Origin: Viscum album
Taxonomy: Eukaryota; Streptophyta; Magnoliopsida; Santalales; Viscaceae
DNA length: 64,000 bases
Reading direction: 5' to 3'
Assembly (NCBI GenBank): GCA_963277665.1
Contig: OY728125.1
Location: 1,712,332,889 to 1,712,396,888, forward strand
Numbering within the stretch: position 1 is the stretch's first letter; each line of letters opens with the position of its first letter. Positions 35,844 through 46,518 of this stretch are shown here, one piece after another. A program made the position numbers and the translations under genes. A model generated the notes under the pieces. It did not search any database, was not told where the DNA came from, and worked only from the letters and a program-made list of their open reading frames with translations.

Positions 35844-36600
35844 AAGTCACACTATATTGATACGGGGTTCTCTGAACTGAAGAGGAAAAAATCTATAGTT
35901 AACGGAATTGGTTGGGTTACCACCCCAAATGGGTTGTAAATGGTTCCCACTAATCCCCAAAATCATCTTGGAGAGGAATACTTACAACCCATCAATAATA
36001 TTGAAAGCACAAGTCCAAATTTGGACATGTATTCAGAAAATACTAAGGATTTCAGTTACAGCCCCTCGAGCCTTAAAATATTGAAAAGCTCATTATCTCC
36101 AAATATAATGTTGGGGATTCAGATGAGGAATTCCGCGAACCATCATCATAACCTAGATAAATCTTTTCCTCACCTACTGAGGCTGAAGGAAGTACCTTAT
36201 CACTAGAAGAAGATGAGGAAAATCTTTTACCCCTTAATGTTTCTTCTTCATAGAAGCCTTCACCGATAGAGAAGATATAAGATGCATCTTTATCTCTCAA
36301 AGACCAAAACTTTAACTCTTCCATAATTTATGGAACTATTAGCTCACAAATTTTTCCCCATCCAATGAAGATGACGAAGATAAAAAGAATGTATAAGAGT
36401 AATAATAAGTGGACATGAGGGATTACCCTATGGAATTTGTTGAAGGAATCTGTACCATAATTGAAGAACTCAAGGAAATCAAATTGGGTACATAAGAAGA
36501 CATATGACCCACTCTGGTTAGTATAATCATTCCTTCCAAATAGAAAGAGTACTACACCTATGTATTGAATTTTAATTGAGTTGTTTTCAAATGGAACAAT

Positions 36601-37345
36601 ATGGAAATTACATGCCTCAATCTCAAAGAGTCTACTCACCACATGGGCCTCTCGGAAAATAATCATTGCATTATGAAATATCCCCGAAGGAAACACCCTA
36701 CCCATGCTACCAAAATAAATGTTGAAGCTGACATGTTCATCAGTTACAAATTCATTCAAGCGGAAAATTACACCATCTATGTAGAAAACATTTTCCTACT
36801 CAAAATGAAGAATGGGAAGATGTGGGTCTTCTTCTAATTCAATGACCTCAACTGGAACTGCTTAAAAGATGATATCCTAGTCCCGATCACAGAATTTTTG
36901 ATTGATGGAATAACTGGGTATGAAGATATCTCATACATGGATGGCTATTCAGGTTATAGTCAAATCTATATGGACATAGGAGATGAAGAATAAACCTCAT
37001 TCAGATCTTCCATGGAGTGTTTTGATACATGGTAATGCCCATTGGGTTGACGAATGATGGTGCCACATAACAGCACACCATGAATCACATCTTCAAACCC
37101 ATTTCTAGTAAAATTCATTGAATTCTATGTGGAAGATTTGGTGGGTAATTCAAGACGGTGCTCAGACCATCTATTAGATCTTAAAACCATTTTCAGTAAA
37201 TTACTACAATATTTTATGAAAACGAACCCCTTGAAATGTTCCTTCCTTGTAACCTCATGAATATCCATTGGCTTTGTTGTATGCCACGTGGGCATCGAAG
37301 TCAACCCTTAGAAGAAAATTACCATTCTTGGAATTTCACCCCCTC
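36601..37345 (+). pseudogene. Reverse transcriptase pseudogene of element 3
   Basis: A 78-codon frame (36601-36837) ends with the RT approach (NIFLLKMKNGKMWVFF). After a stop the next block reads FNDLNWNCLKDDILVPITEF, ISYMDGYSGYSQIYMDIGDE and, after more stops, FIEFYVEDLVGNSR, DHLLDLKTIFSKL and NPLKCSF. The catalytic YVDD box reads YVED, so the first aspartate is lost. Residues KDD and DGYSGY place it in the Tat/Ogre group. It continues into the LRG(V/L)-GH-AYI-FI connection at about 37340-37420. Confidence 0.88.
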
Positions 37346-37859
37346 ACAACCTCACATAGTTGAGAGGAGTCTGAGGACACATGGCTTACATTTGTCACTT
37401 CATAGCTAACCTTACAATAAAATAATTATCCTTTTTCAAGGATATTTAAGGAAGGGGTAGAATATCAATGGATTGTTGGTTTTCCGGAGGAATTTGACAA
37501 TCTCAAAAAATATAGCATAATTCCACTAAAACTAATTCCATATGTTGAAGGAACACCACCCATTCTATACATAACCACCTGGGAGCGATCCCTTGGCGCC
37601 TTCCTCACATAGAGGAATGATGCTGCAAGTGAGAACACCATCTCTTATATAAGACAAACCCTAATTGATGCTGAGACATGGTATTCAAGTATTGATAAGA
37701 TATACATATCCTTAATCATTGGAATTCATAATATGAGGAATTATCTATAGCACAAGGGGTCCACATGGTCTCTCATAGAAACCCATTCATGTATACTCTC
37801 ATCCTTCTATTATTAGATTGATTCCTATCATAGTGGGTTGTTATCCTATAGTTGTTCGA

Positions 37860-38560
37860 TATACCAATCATGCCTCATAAGGATGTAAAAGGTCAGATGT
37901 TAGCATACTTCATAGAACAACAACCCTCCACAAATGTGGCTCTATTGGATGTTGAATTTATTGATGAATAAGTGTTATCTATTCAGGAGGATACACAGAT
38001 ATGGGAAATTAACATCGACAGTGCCTCCAGAAGACCAAAAAAGAAATGTAATAGAAGACCCCATGTTCAATAATGTGGGGATGGGTGTCATACTTGTATC
38101 CCCAAAAAAGGCATTCCAACATTATTTCTTCATTCCGTCAGTGGGGTGAACAATAAAAGAAGTACAATACTAGGATATTATCACAATCCTGGAAGTAGAA
38201 TTCCCTGGTAAATCATAGAAAATGATAATAAAAGGTGATCAGATCTTATAATCAAGCAAGTCCCTGGTGACTATGATATTAAGAAAGTGGAGAAAATCCC
38301 CATGATAAACCATGTTCAAGAATTGATAATAGAATTCCTGTTAGATCTGATACTAGAATATGTCTGTTAGTTGATGAACGCACAAGGTTGTACATTAGAA
38401 AATGCATCCACTACTATGACTGATATGAATCAAAATGAAATGATCATCATAATTTCCCACCAATGGAGAGTGTTACCAAATTTTGATTCCATGATGGGAA
38501 AAATCAATGATATAAGTCCCATATCTGAGCTATACAGCAATATCGCCTGCTAGATGGCCC
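37860..38560 (+). pseudogene. RNase H pseudogene of element 3
   Basis: KDVKGQMLAYFIEQQPSTN (about 37880) matches the KAIKGQALADFLAxHP linker of Tat elements. EINIDSASRR (near 38005) is the first catalytic block, with an intact Asp where family members have DGAxR or DGASN. NNVGMGVILVSPKKAFQHYF follows after a frame change. Later segments at 38235-38330 (IIKQVPGDYDIKKVEKIP, VQELIIEF) match the GDSxLVxxQLxGEYE block, and 38371-38553 is an open tail. Tat/Ogre elements often carry a second RNase H, but I cannot tell whether one is present here. Confidence 0.8.
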
Positions 38561-39740
38561 CTATTGTAGTCTATCTTCAAAAGGGAGAACTCCCACTAGA
38601 TATGGATTAAAGGGATCATATCAAAAGAAGATTATAAAATTTCTTTTCGTAGAAAGGTAGAAACATATAGAATGTCCATTTTAAGTGAGGCCTTCATGTA
38701 CTCCTTATCTTGTGAAATAATGTTGAAGATACCAGAACTATCATGAAATAATTGCATGTCAGAAATTGTGGGGCACACAAAACATCATCGGAACTCTCCC
38801 ATAAAACTTGATGTATTGGGTTCTATTAGACCACCATGATGCAGGGTTGGCCAATTTCACCAAAAAGTGTCATTCCTTCCATGTACATTCAAATTTTATC
38901 CATCTACCCCCTAGAGTTGTGATACATAGTTAAGTACACTCAACCATTCAACATATGGGGAATGGACGTTGTGGGACCATATCCTCCCTCCATTGCCATA
39001 AAATTCATGTTTATTCTCGTAGAAACTGAATTATTTTCCAAATGGGAAGAATTTGTACCCCTTAAATAAGTAGAAGTAAAATTCATTGATAGCTTTATGA
39101 AATCCAATATAATGGCTAGGTTCAGTTCCCCTCACAAAATACTAATGAACAATGGTACCAATTTCGTCTCTATTTAATTAGAGTAACTTTACCTGATGTA
39201 TTCCATCAAATCGAATCATTCATCCCACTACCATGCAGTAGCCAATGACTAGTTAGAGGCCTTAAAAAGGACCATATCCAACATAATCCAAATGTTGGTA
39301 GAGAAGGATAATAAATATTAATCGGAAAAGCATATGCATGCTATTTGGGATTACTGGAAAACAACCCACACATCCAATCATTATATCCATACTCGTTAGT
39401 ATACAGGATTGTGGTGGTTCAACCTATTGATGTTTAATTACAATTGCTTCATGAGGCCATAGGTGATCAAAGATTTGTAAATGAGGAGTCCCAAAAATGG
39501 TTTGATGTTCTAGAGAAGTTGGTTGAAAAAATATTGCACACATTTCGTTGTTTGTAAGTCAACCAAAATTTGAATTCATAAGTCTTAAATAAGAATGATC
39601 TCCTCTGGTCCTTCCTTGATGGAAAAATTGTGTTGTTCCTCAGAACCCCAATGATGCATGGGAAGAATCCACAAAAATTGGATCCAAAATGTGATGAACC
39701 AAATTTTATAATCAATGTTTACTTCAATTGATCATATTCC
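38561..39740 (+). pseudogene. Integrase pseudogene of element 3
   Basis: YLQKGELP near 38574 is the start of the pre-integrase linker. The zinc region is degraded. The core shows IWGMDVVGPYPPSIAIKFMF and ILVETELFSKWEEFVPLK (38950-39065), which carries the first catalytic Asp in GMD. ILMNNGTNFVS (39150) is where SDNGxQF is expected, so the second Asp is Asn. LEALKRTISNIIQ (39255) follows the expected E position. The C-terminal region (to about 39740) is weak, with GRIHKNWI as a possible remnant of the GKFxPNWxGP block. Stops are frequent. It cannot act. Confidence 0.8.
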
Positions 39741-39859
39741 ATGATTTCAATGGATGGAATGCTCACAAAAACTCCCACAAATTACAGGATCCTAAAGAAA
39801 TACTTCATAAAATCAAAATCAAGACACAAATGTTTAATAACATGACAATAAATATCATG

Positions 39860-40010
39860 ATGAATTCATCCATGTTGCACAACATTAAACTGCTTATCAT
39901 CTTCATCCATGTTACACGATATTAAACTGCATAGTGACATATGTGTCCACAATGTAGGATGTTAAATTGCTTAGTATCTTCATCCTTACAGCATGACATT
40001 AAACTTCATG
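39860..40010 (+). repeat. Degenerate short tandem repeat after integrase of element 3
   Basis: TTCATCCATGTT-CAC-A-ATTAAACTGC occurs at 39865 and 39901. Related ATGTTAAATTGCTTAG and TTCATCCTTACAGCATGACATTAAAC follow at about 39960 and 39978. The period is near 36-40. It lies in the 3' untranslated region. Confidence 0.6.
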
Positions 40011-40131
40011 GTGATCATTTATTAATGTGTAATGACTAGTTTCACATAAATTATATATGTGTAAGAGATAAGTAAAAATTCCCTATCATTCTGTGTATAT
40101 GTCATACTGGCACAAAGAGTGTATTATAGAA

Positions 40132-40172
40132 CTACGTATGGCTTGATTCCCATACATCATTGGGATACGTAG
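40132..40172 (+). other. Stem-loop in the 3' region of element 3
   Basis: CTACGTAT (40132-40139) is a perfect inverted copy of ATACGTAG (40165-40172). Inside, CCCA (40149-40152) pairs with TGGG (40161-40164). I recall a CTACGT...GATACGTAG block in 3' untranslated regions of Tat/Ogre-type elements in several plants, which agrees with its place. Its role (RNA processing, packaging or translation) is unknown. Confidence 0.75.
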
Positions 40173-43100
40173 TGATGCCTAGATGGTAAATCCTAGTACA
40201 TCCATTTAGTGACCCAAGATTAACATACATGGAAATTAAATTTCTTTTGTAGAAGAATTAATACCTGACACAAAAAAATTCCTAATGAATGTATTAGTTT
40301 AGTTTCATTGGAAACATGGAAAATAATATTCTAAAAATGGTTTAATATCTTCAAAATCTCCCATAAAGATCTTCCCGTTTTGTTTTCATACCTAAAAAAT
40401 TTCTTTATATCCAGGGGAAAATAAAAACATAGAATGTGTGAGCTCAAATGATCAGTAAGGGTAAACATGTAGAACATAAAACACACCATAATTATTTGAA
40501 CCAAAAATTATGAACACAATGTTTAAACATCAAAATCCTGAGCAATGACATAAAGCATGGTAGTACGTAAGACATGGTCATAGAGGAACATTATCCATGA
40601 TAAAATATCATTGGAAAAAACCTATAATTTTGGAAAACAAATAAGTACATAATATTATTTCCATCGTAGACAAGGAATTTCTTCCATGACCATCATAGAG
40701 GACAAAGTCCATTACCGAACAGGTTTTACATTCCATTCCAGCCATGTATTCACTTACCCAGATTTACCTACTATTGTAGTCATGTCTATCTGATGAGATA
40801 TAAATCTTTACCCAATGCATTAGAGGGAGATATAAGTCCCACCCATCTCATAATTAAACCATTCGTACATGTTCTACAAAAAACATAGAAACATTCACCA
40901 TAGCATAACCCATGAAATCAAATGGGTTTATTAAACATCAATCTATCATAATTGATATTAAATAATTGAATTTTCTAAATAAAATTCCATAATTAAATAA
41001 ATCATATCATAGTACTAACAGGGATAGAAACATAAACCTACTTAGTCATAGATGGAAAATAATTTTGATAAAACACTTGAGCTTCATTCATAAGAAAAAT
41101 ATCCTTTCTTATACAAGAAAAATTTCTTTTCTCAAACTATCATGAAATTTTAAAAGAAAATAATTGACTTAAAAATAAACGTGTAACCATGCAGAGGAAG
41201 ATTCATGGAAACACGGCATTATGAATATGTAATAACCCATTCATGCTATATAGGTTAAAAAAACATTCACCAAATACTTTTTCATGAAAATTCAAAAATG
41301 TACCTCGTATGGTTATCAAAAGAAACATTCCTTCCAACCCTAATAAGAAAAGTCAAAATGTTTAAAAAATGAATTTAAAAAACAAATAATAATAGTACTC
41401 ATTTTATGATAATAGTTTTATGAAAATGGACAGGGGTGATAAATATATTCTTATTAGATACTTACAAATAAACAATCTCGACTAAAATGAGAATTGAAAA
41501 ATTATCCATTAACATAAGTTTGATAACATTTGAATGTATATAAACCACTAGTTTATTGATTTAAATAATGTTACAGATTTATTACAGAATCATAATAATT
41601 TTATGATAACATTTATGATCATATTTTGATTCCGTTTTTAGTAACATTTCATTGTTACTCGTTATTTGGGTATTAACTACTTTATGTTCTTCTGTATGTT
41701 TTGTCAGATAAGTTCATATTAAAATCATTAGGTTATAGATATATCATTTAAAAAATGTTATTAGTATAATATATATCATATTTATTCATTCAGTTAATTT
41801 TTGCAATCACGTTTTAATAATGATTATGTAGAATGAACCACATTACATAGTGGAGATGGTAATCCGTACATATGCACGACTGACCATATTGTTACCATAA
41901 TTTTTGAATGGAATTGAAGAGGATGGTGTATTGTATCTCATAATTATTATAATTTTATAATAAATAAAAAATAGTTATTATTTCCACCATTATACCCATC
42001 CAAGTGACGTTGTGGTGAAAAACAGTTTACTCCACAGCATGGAGCCGATAAGTTGCACGTACACACGCGCGGTGATATCATTTTATGTAGGATGGATAGA
42101 AGGTGAAATAATGTAGATTCATATTTATAATAACATATCAGTATATTAGTGGAACTTATCTTATTACTTTATAATTATACCACGAATGAAGAGTATGTAT
42201 AAGAAGAAATAAATTCGGAAAAATTAGGAGAAGATATTTCCTCTTCCACAACCCGAATCCTTTAAATTTCCTCTTATGAAGATAGAGTTGTCCTTTTGAG
42301 AAGCCCAGAACCTCTAGAATTTGACTAGGGATGTTTACAAGAGAAATGGAAAGGTTTTTGTCAAGATTTAAGGCTTAAATGGAATGAATAAGGGGTGGGA
42401 GGAGGTTCCCTTTTACAAGAGAGGAGACGAGCACTTTTGGAAACCCTCAAAAATATTAATTTATAATAAATTAAAACCCTACCCAAAATTACCTAATATG
42501 TCTAGAAATAGAATATTCGATGATATAGTGTTGTAATATCATCAAAAAATAAATTTTGGACAACTTAGTTTCTCTATATAAACCTTATCTTTTTAATTAA
42601 CTCTTAGTTATTTTATTAATTTTAAATTTTGGTATTGACATTATAAATATTTAATGGTAATATATATCTACTTATGTGGTGTTAATTGACCATAAATATA
42701 TACATTATGAAATTTTAGACCTTATAATTATCACTTTGTAATTTTAGAATATTTTTTTAAATAATTTAATAAAATGTATCGTTTATAAAATGCCAATATT
42801 GTTAATTTTGTATATATTCATTTATTAGGATTTAAATAAAATTATCCTAAAAGAGAAATCCCAAAAAAAATTTAAATACCCTCTTAAAATGTCATAGTCA
42901 GCTAGAAAATTTGTGGATCACTTTAATTAGTTCATATGATATCTCTTTTAATATTTTTAAAACCATTTATTTAATATTTCTATTAATAAAATAATTTTTA
43001 CATCACTATTGTGTCTTGATTAATGATAATTAATTAATCTATAAAAATTCTAATTAAATTTACATGATATATTAAATTTAATTATCGTTCTAGGGAATAT

Positions 43101-44422
43101 TTACTTTTGGTGTTTTATGAATTATATCACTAAATTAATATTATTACACCTATAAGATATAAGTGAGTGACATGTTGTCACTTTCTATTGTTTTTATAAT
43201 AATTACACCATTTTCAAGGAAAAATTCCATGAAATGAATCTATTCCGACCCTAAGGTAATTTTTTTCAAATTTTATTCATCCAATATAATTTTTGTAGGT
43301 CATAGGGTAATTTTAGGATATTAATTTTACCCTTAATTACCCAATTTAACATTAACGGTGGTAATAAAAATAATTACCAATGTTACTAATAATAATGGAA
43401 AAAAACAATAAAAGTAGCCCATTAACATAATTTTAACCAACTGACTCAAAATATAGAATCCATTTATCAAAATTCAACACACATAAGTATCAGTAATTAA
43501 CTAAAAATTAATCCCATTGTTGGAGAAAAATAGGGTTTTGATTAAAACATTGAAAAGGATTGAAATATTTTAACATAAGAATTCAATGTAAAATTAATGA
43601 TCGTGAATAAAATTTTCATGATCTATAAAAATATATTATATTTATAATTTTCATCCAATAAATAGTATATATTATTAATATAAATTATCTCAATGAAAAA
43701 AGTTGTTATTAAATAAAATTTAATGAATTTTTACTATTCATCAATATAAAAATGTAATGAGAAAATTATAAAAAATTTATCCAAAGAGAATTTTTATATC
43801 CTGATTACAAATAAGATGTTTATTTTTTCAAATTTAACATATAAAGGTGTCCAAATAAATATTTAAAATGGCTGCACCATTAATAGGCGGGAAAACTACA
43901 TTTTTTTATAAAAAATTTTTATCTGAAAAAATTTATTTTGTTCTTAAAAGATGTTCTAAAAAATATATAAGATGCATAATAATGATATAAAATTCAAAAT
44001 TCGGTTAATAATTTATATAATTGCTAGTTCATAAGCCATTAAATAATAATATTTTAATAATATATCATTGTTTAGTGAAACTCGGTATCACACATAACAC
44101 AAGCTATCAAGGAAGATTTCTCTTGCATGAAACATAGGCGAAGTCATTGTTGTGTGTAGTGGGACCATCAGTTTGTGTTGATTATTACATAATAAAAAAT
44201 AGTCTATTTATACAATGAACAAAATCTATACTCATTATTGAGTGAAATGCTTTCAACAAAATGAACATGAAATTTTGTGCAACACTAGCCAAGAATAGTG
44301 TTTCATATACTGCAAGATAATACTATGTTGCATATAGAGAAAGTTATTATTGGTGTAGCATACATAATAATCCATCAATGAAATTAAAAATAATAAATCT
44401 AGTAAAATCATAGGGTATTACA
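40173..44422. other. AT-rich DNA, no gene; probably includes the LTR of element 6 at its right end
   Basis: Stops are dense in all frames. The right edge TATTACA at 44416-44422 is the start of a minus-strand LTR (see the junction at 44423). I could not find the far edge of that LTR nor the 3' LTR of element 3. A short GC-richer patch at 42040-42080 (GCACGTACACACGCGCGG) is notable but unassigned. Confidence 0.5.
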
Positions 44423-44480
44423 TTCTACCCCACTTAAAATAAATTTTTCCCTTGAAATTAAACGGTGTTATAAATGGTTT
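44423..44480 (-). other. Polypurine tract and pol tail of element 6 (minus-strand remnant)
   Basis: On the minus strand the sequence runs AATTTCAAGGGAAAAATTTA, then TTTTAAGTGGGGTAGAA, then TGTAATACCC. This has the same layout as element 1 at 10471-10512 (AAATTCGGGGACGAATTTC, a purine tract, TGTA). It is therefore the integrase end, PPT and LTR start of another Tekay-like element in minus orientation. Only the junction is recognisable. Neighbouring DNA to 44904 is presumably its decayed interior. Confidence 0.6.
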
Positions 44481-44579
44481 TCTAATTGAAAGTTTCTTTC
44501 ATGGAAACCCAAATCGTAAAAAAGGGATACAAAGAAAACATTATAAAAAGTATAGTTAGGAATGTAACGGTTACCCAAA

Positions 44580-44904
44580 ATAACTCACCACTGTTTTTAC
44601 ACATATGAGAACATATGTAAGAAGTGAAAAATAAAATTCATAGCATTAATTTTCACATTCACAATTATTTTGGCCACATCACACAGTTTGTAATAACCAT
44701 GTTCCCTAACAATGAAACGCTGCACACATAGGCTACACACTTTGTTTAAACATGTGTAAACAATGATACCTGGTAGAATATTTCTTTTAACCATGTGAAA
44801 ACCATGCTGAAACCGTGAAAAATTATGTAAACTTTGTTTTAATCATTCAAAAACCGTGAAACATGTTGTATACTTTCTTTTAACTGTGAAAATTCAATGA
44901 AAAC
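44580..44904. repeat. Degenerate repeats with AACCGTGAAA cores
   Basis: Related blocks of about 50 bp, AACC(A/G)TG(T/A)GAAAA...GTAAACTTTG, occur at roughly 44790, 44840 and 44880, with weaker ones before. They end where element 4 starts. They may be an LTR minisatellite of an older element, but no partner was found. Confidence 0.4.
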
Positions 44905-46493
44905 TGATCAATTAGAATTTTCACATATTTTATGATGTATTTCATAGTTCTAATACCCACCATAGTGTTATTTTATGGGAAATTGTCACATTTATATGTT
45001 TTAGAGGTATTTTGAGTTCAAATGCAAAAATGGCTAAATTTTGGCATTTAACTGTTTTATTTGTGTTATGTATTTTGGTCATAAAATTTTCTAACATGAA
45101 CCAAATTGTGAAATGAATTTTTTTAGGTTTCCTTACATACTAGGCCTTATTTCATTTTGTTGTATCATTATCTCAATAAATTATTTGTAGGCCCAAACTA
45201 TGCTCAAAATCCGAGCCTTGTAAACTGTGTGCAGGTCTGAAATGTTTTAAAGATGAGATTGTATCTCAAAGTACACTGGTCATTTGGAGCTTATATTTTT
45301 CATGGAGCTGTTAAAGGAATTATTGAACATCTTTTATTCAGGAGGATACATCTAAATCAGATGGTGTCAAGGTCATAATTTCATGGGAATTTTGTGTTTT
45401 GGAATACGAAGAGTCTCCTGGACAGATTAAATGTGCCGCACCAAAAAAAACATAACGACTTCCTACGTTGACCAATGAGGCTTCTATTTTTTGGAGGCAC
45501 GCGGAAGGAAAAATGGGACAACTGTATAGAAGGGTCCATTTCCCAATTATTCCATTTATTGGGCCTAAAATTCGGTAACATCTGGTGGATAGAATATAGA
45601 TATATTTCTTCACCCATTTTCTCTATAAATTTGTACTCCTCTCTTTTTTCAAGTATAACCATTTCTGGGAGAAAGGTTGAGTATTTTTGTTTTATTATTT
45701 ATTTTCACATTTAATATATATTAGTTAAATTTCTTCTTCATACCTCCATTATACCATTTATTTTATTTTATGTATTATCCCACCGTTATTCCCTTCTCAA
45801 CTCCACCAAAAATGGAGAACTAACCTTGGTGCTTGTTCGAGGGAGGGAATTGTGGTTTCATTGAGATAATTGTACTTTAGTTTTGAATCCCCTTATTCTA
45901 TTAAATTAATTTTTTTTGGTTAAATCGATAATGGTGAGTGGTAACCCCATTTCCTCTACCTCCAATTTATTCATATCGTTTATCAATTTTCCTTTCCATT
46001 TCTATTTGTGTCGTGCTTACGGTGGAGTATGACATTAGAAGTGATGATCAGCGAAGAGGTCTCCTAGATGACATTAGGAAGAGAATTACTCCATATTCAG
46101 AGGTCTTGGTATGGGATGATGACATTTCAAATGATAATGTGAGGTGTGATAGGTCTTGACCACCCCATTGAGTTGAATTTTGAGATTATTTTTAAACAAT
46201 GATATCAACCACCACGACCTCCTAAAAACAACTGCCAACATTCATTCTTATAACTTCATAATATATTGAATAACATTATTATATATTTTATTTATATTTT
46301 AGGTATTTTAATTACACCCCCTTTATATTAATATTATATTTTTATATTAGATATATTATAAACAGTGACAGTAGAAAGATTGTGCATGTGAGTGACCTCC
46401 TTGTGACTGACCCTAGGGTGTTCCACTATGGTACATTAGTAGGTTAATAAGAATTTAATTGAAATGTGGTTCGTGAAAAAACCACTCTAATCA
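44905..46493 (+). repeat. 5' LTR of element 4 (1589 bp)
   Basis: It begins TGATCAATTAGAATTTTCAC and ends CACTCTAATCA. It aligns with 49326-50916 along its full length, for example the shared block TTTTAGAGGTATTTTGAGTT near 45000 and 49421. A TATA box lies at 45624. A 73-codon frame at 45938-46159 and the related 61-codon frame in the other LTR are simply the same LTR segment, interrupted differently, so they are not genes. Confidence 0.9.
45624..45630 (+). promoter_or_regulatory. TATA box in the 5' LTR of element 4
   Basis: TATAAAT, preceded by CACCCATTTTCTC and followed by TTGTAC. The partner LTR has TATATAAAT at 50042-50050 with the same flanks. Preservation in both LTRs and the C/T-rich surroundings make it the likely RNA polymerase II promoter. 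Confidence 0.65.
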
Positions 46494-46498
46494 ATTTT

Positions 46499-46518
46499 CC
46501 ACCGTTTCTGGGGTGGCC
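46499..46518 (+). other. Primer-binding site of element 4 (tRNA-Asp-like)
   Basis: CCACCGTTTCTGGGGTGGCC starts five bases inside the 5' LTR. It resembles the Athila PBS GCGCCGTTGCCGGGGA with C-to-T or G-to-A type changes. It is a second, independent Athila-type PBS beside that of element 2. Confidence 0.7.

Larger units (their letters stand above)
31291..40200 (+). mobile_element. Element 3: internal region of a Tat/Ogre-like Ty3/gypsy element, decayed
   Basis: The plus strand reads, in order, PBS-like site (31291), leader, gag core (about 33370-33960), a 27-bp tandem repeat (34608-34688), protease (35418-35840), RT (36700-37340), RNase H (37860-38560), integrase (38570-39740), a short repeat tract and a 41-base hairpin (40132-40172). 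The protein motifs are of the Tat/Ogre branch: DNGS protease, IPSSYHQC after a GRP motif, and KACPKDD-type RT. Nearly every segment is interrupted by stops, and frames change often. No 3' LTR was recognised in 40173-44422; it may be deleted or too diverged. Confidence 0.85.

Noticed and set aside
40412..40437. AGGGGAAAATAAAAACATAG before TGTGTGAGC as PPT and 3' LTR start of element 3
   Set aside because: It looks like a PPT, but no matching TGTGTGAGC start or following sequence was found in 25602-31290.
45938..46159. Related short frames in both LTRs of element 4 (also 50334-50519)
   Set aside because: The similarity is simply LTR-to-LTR identity. The right copy stops earlier and there is no domain.
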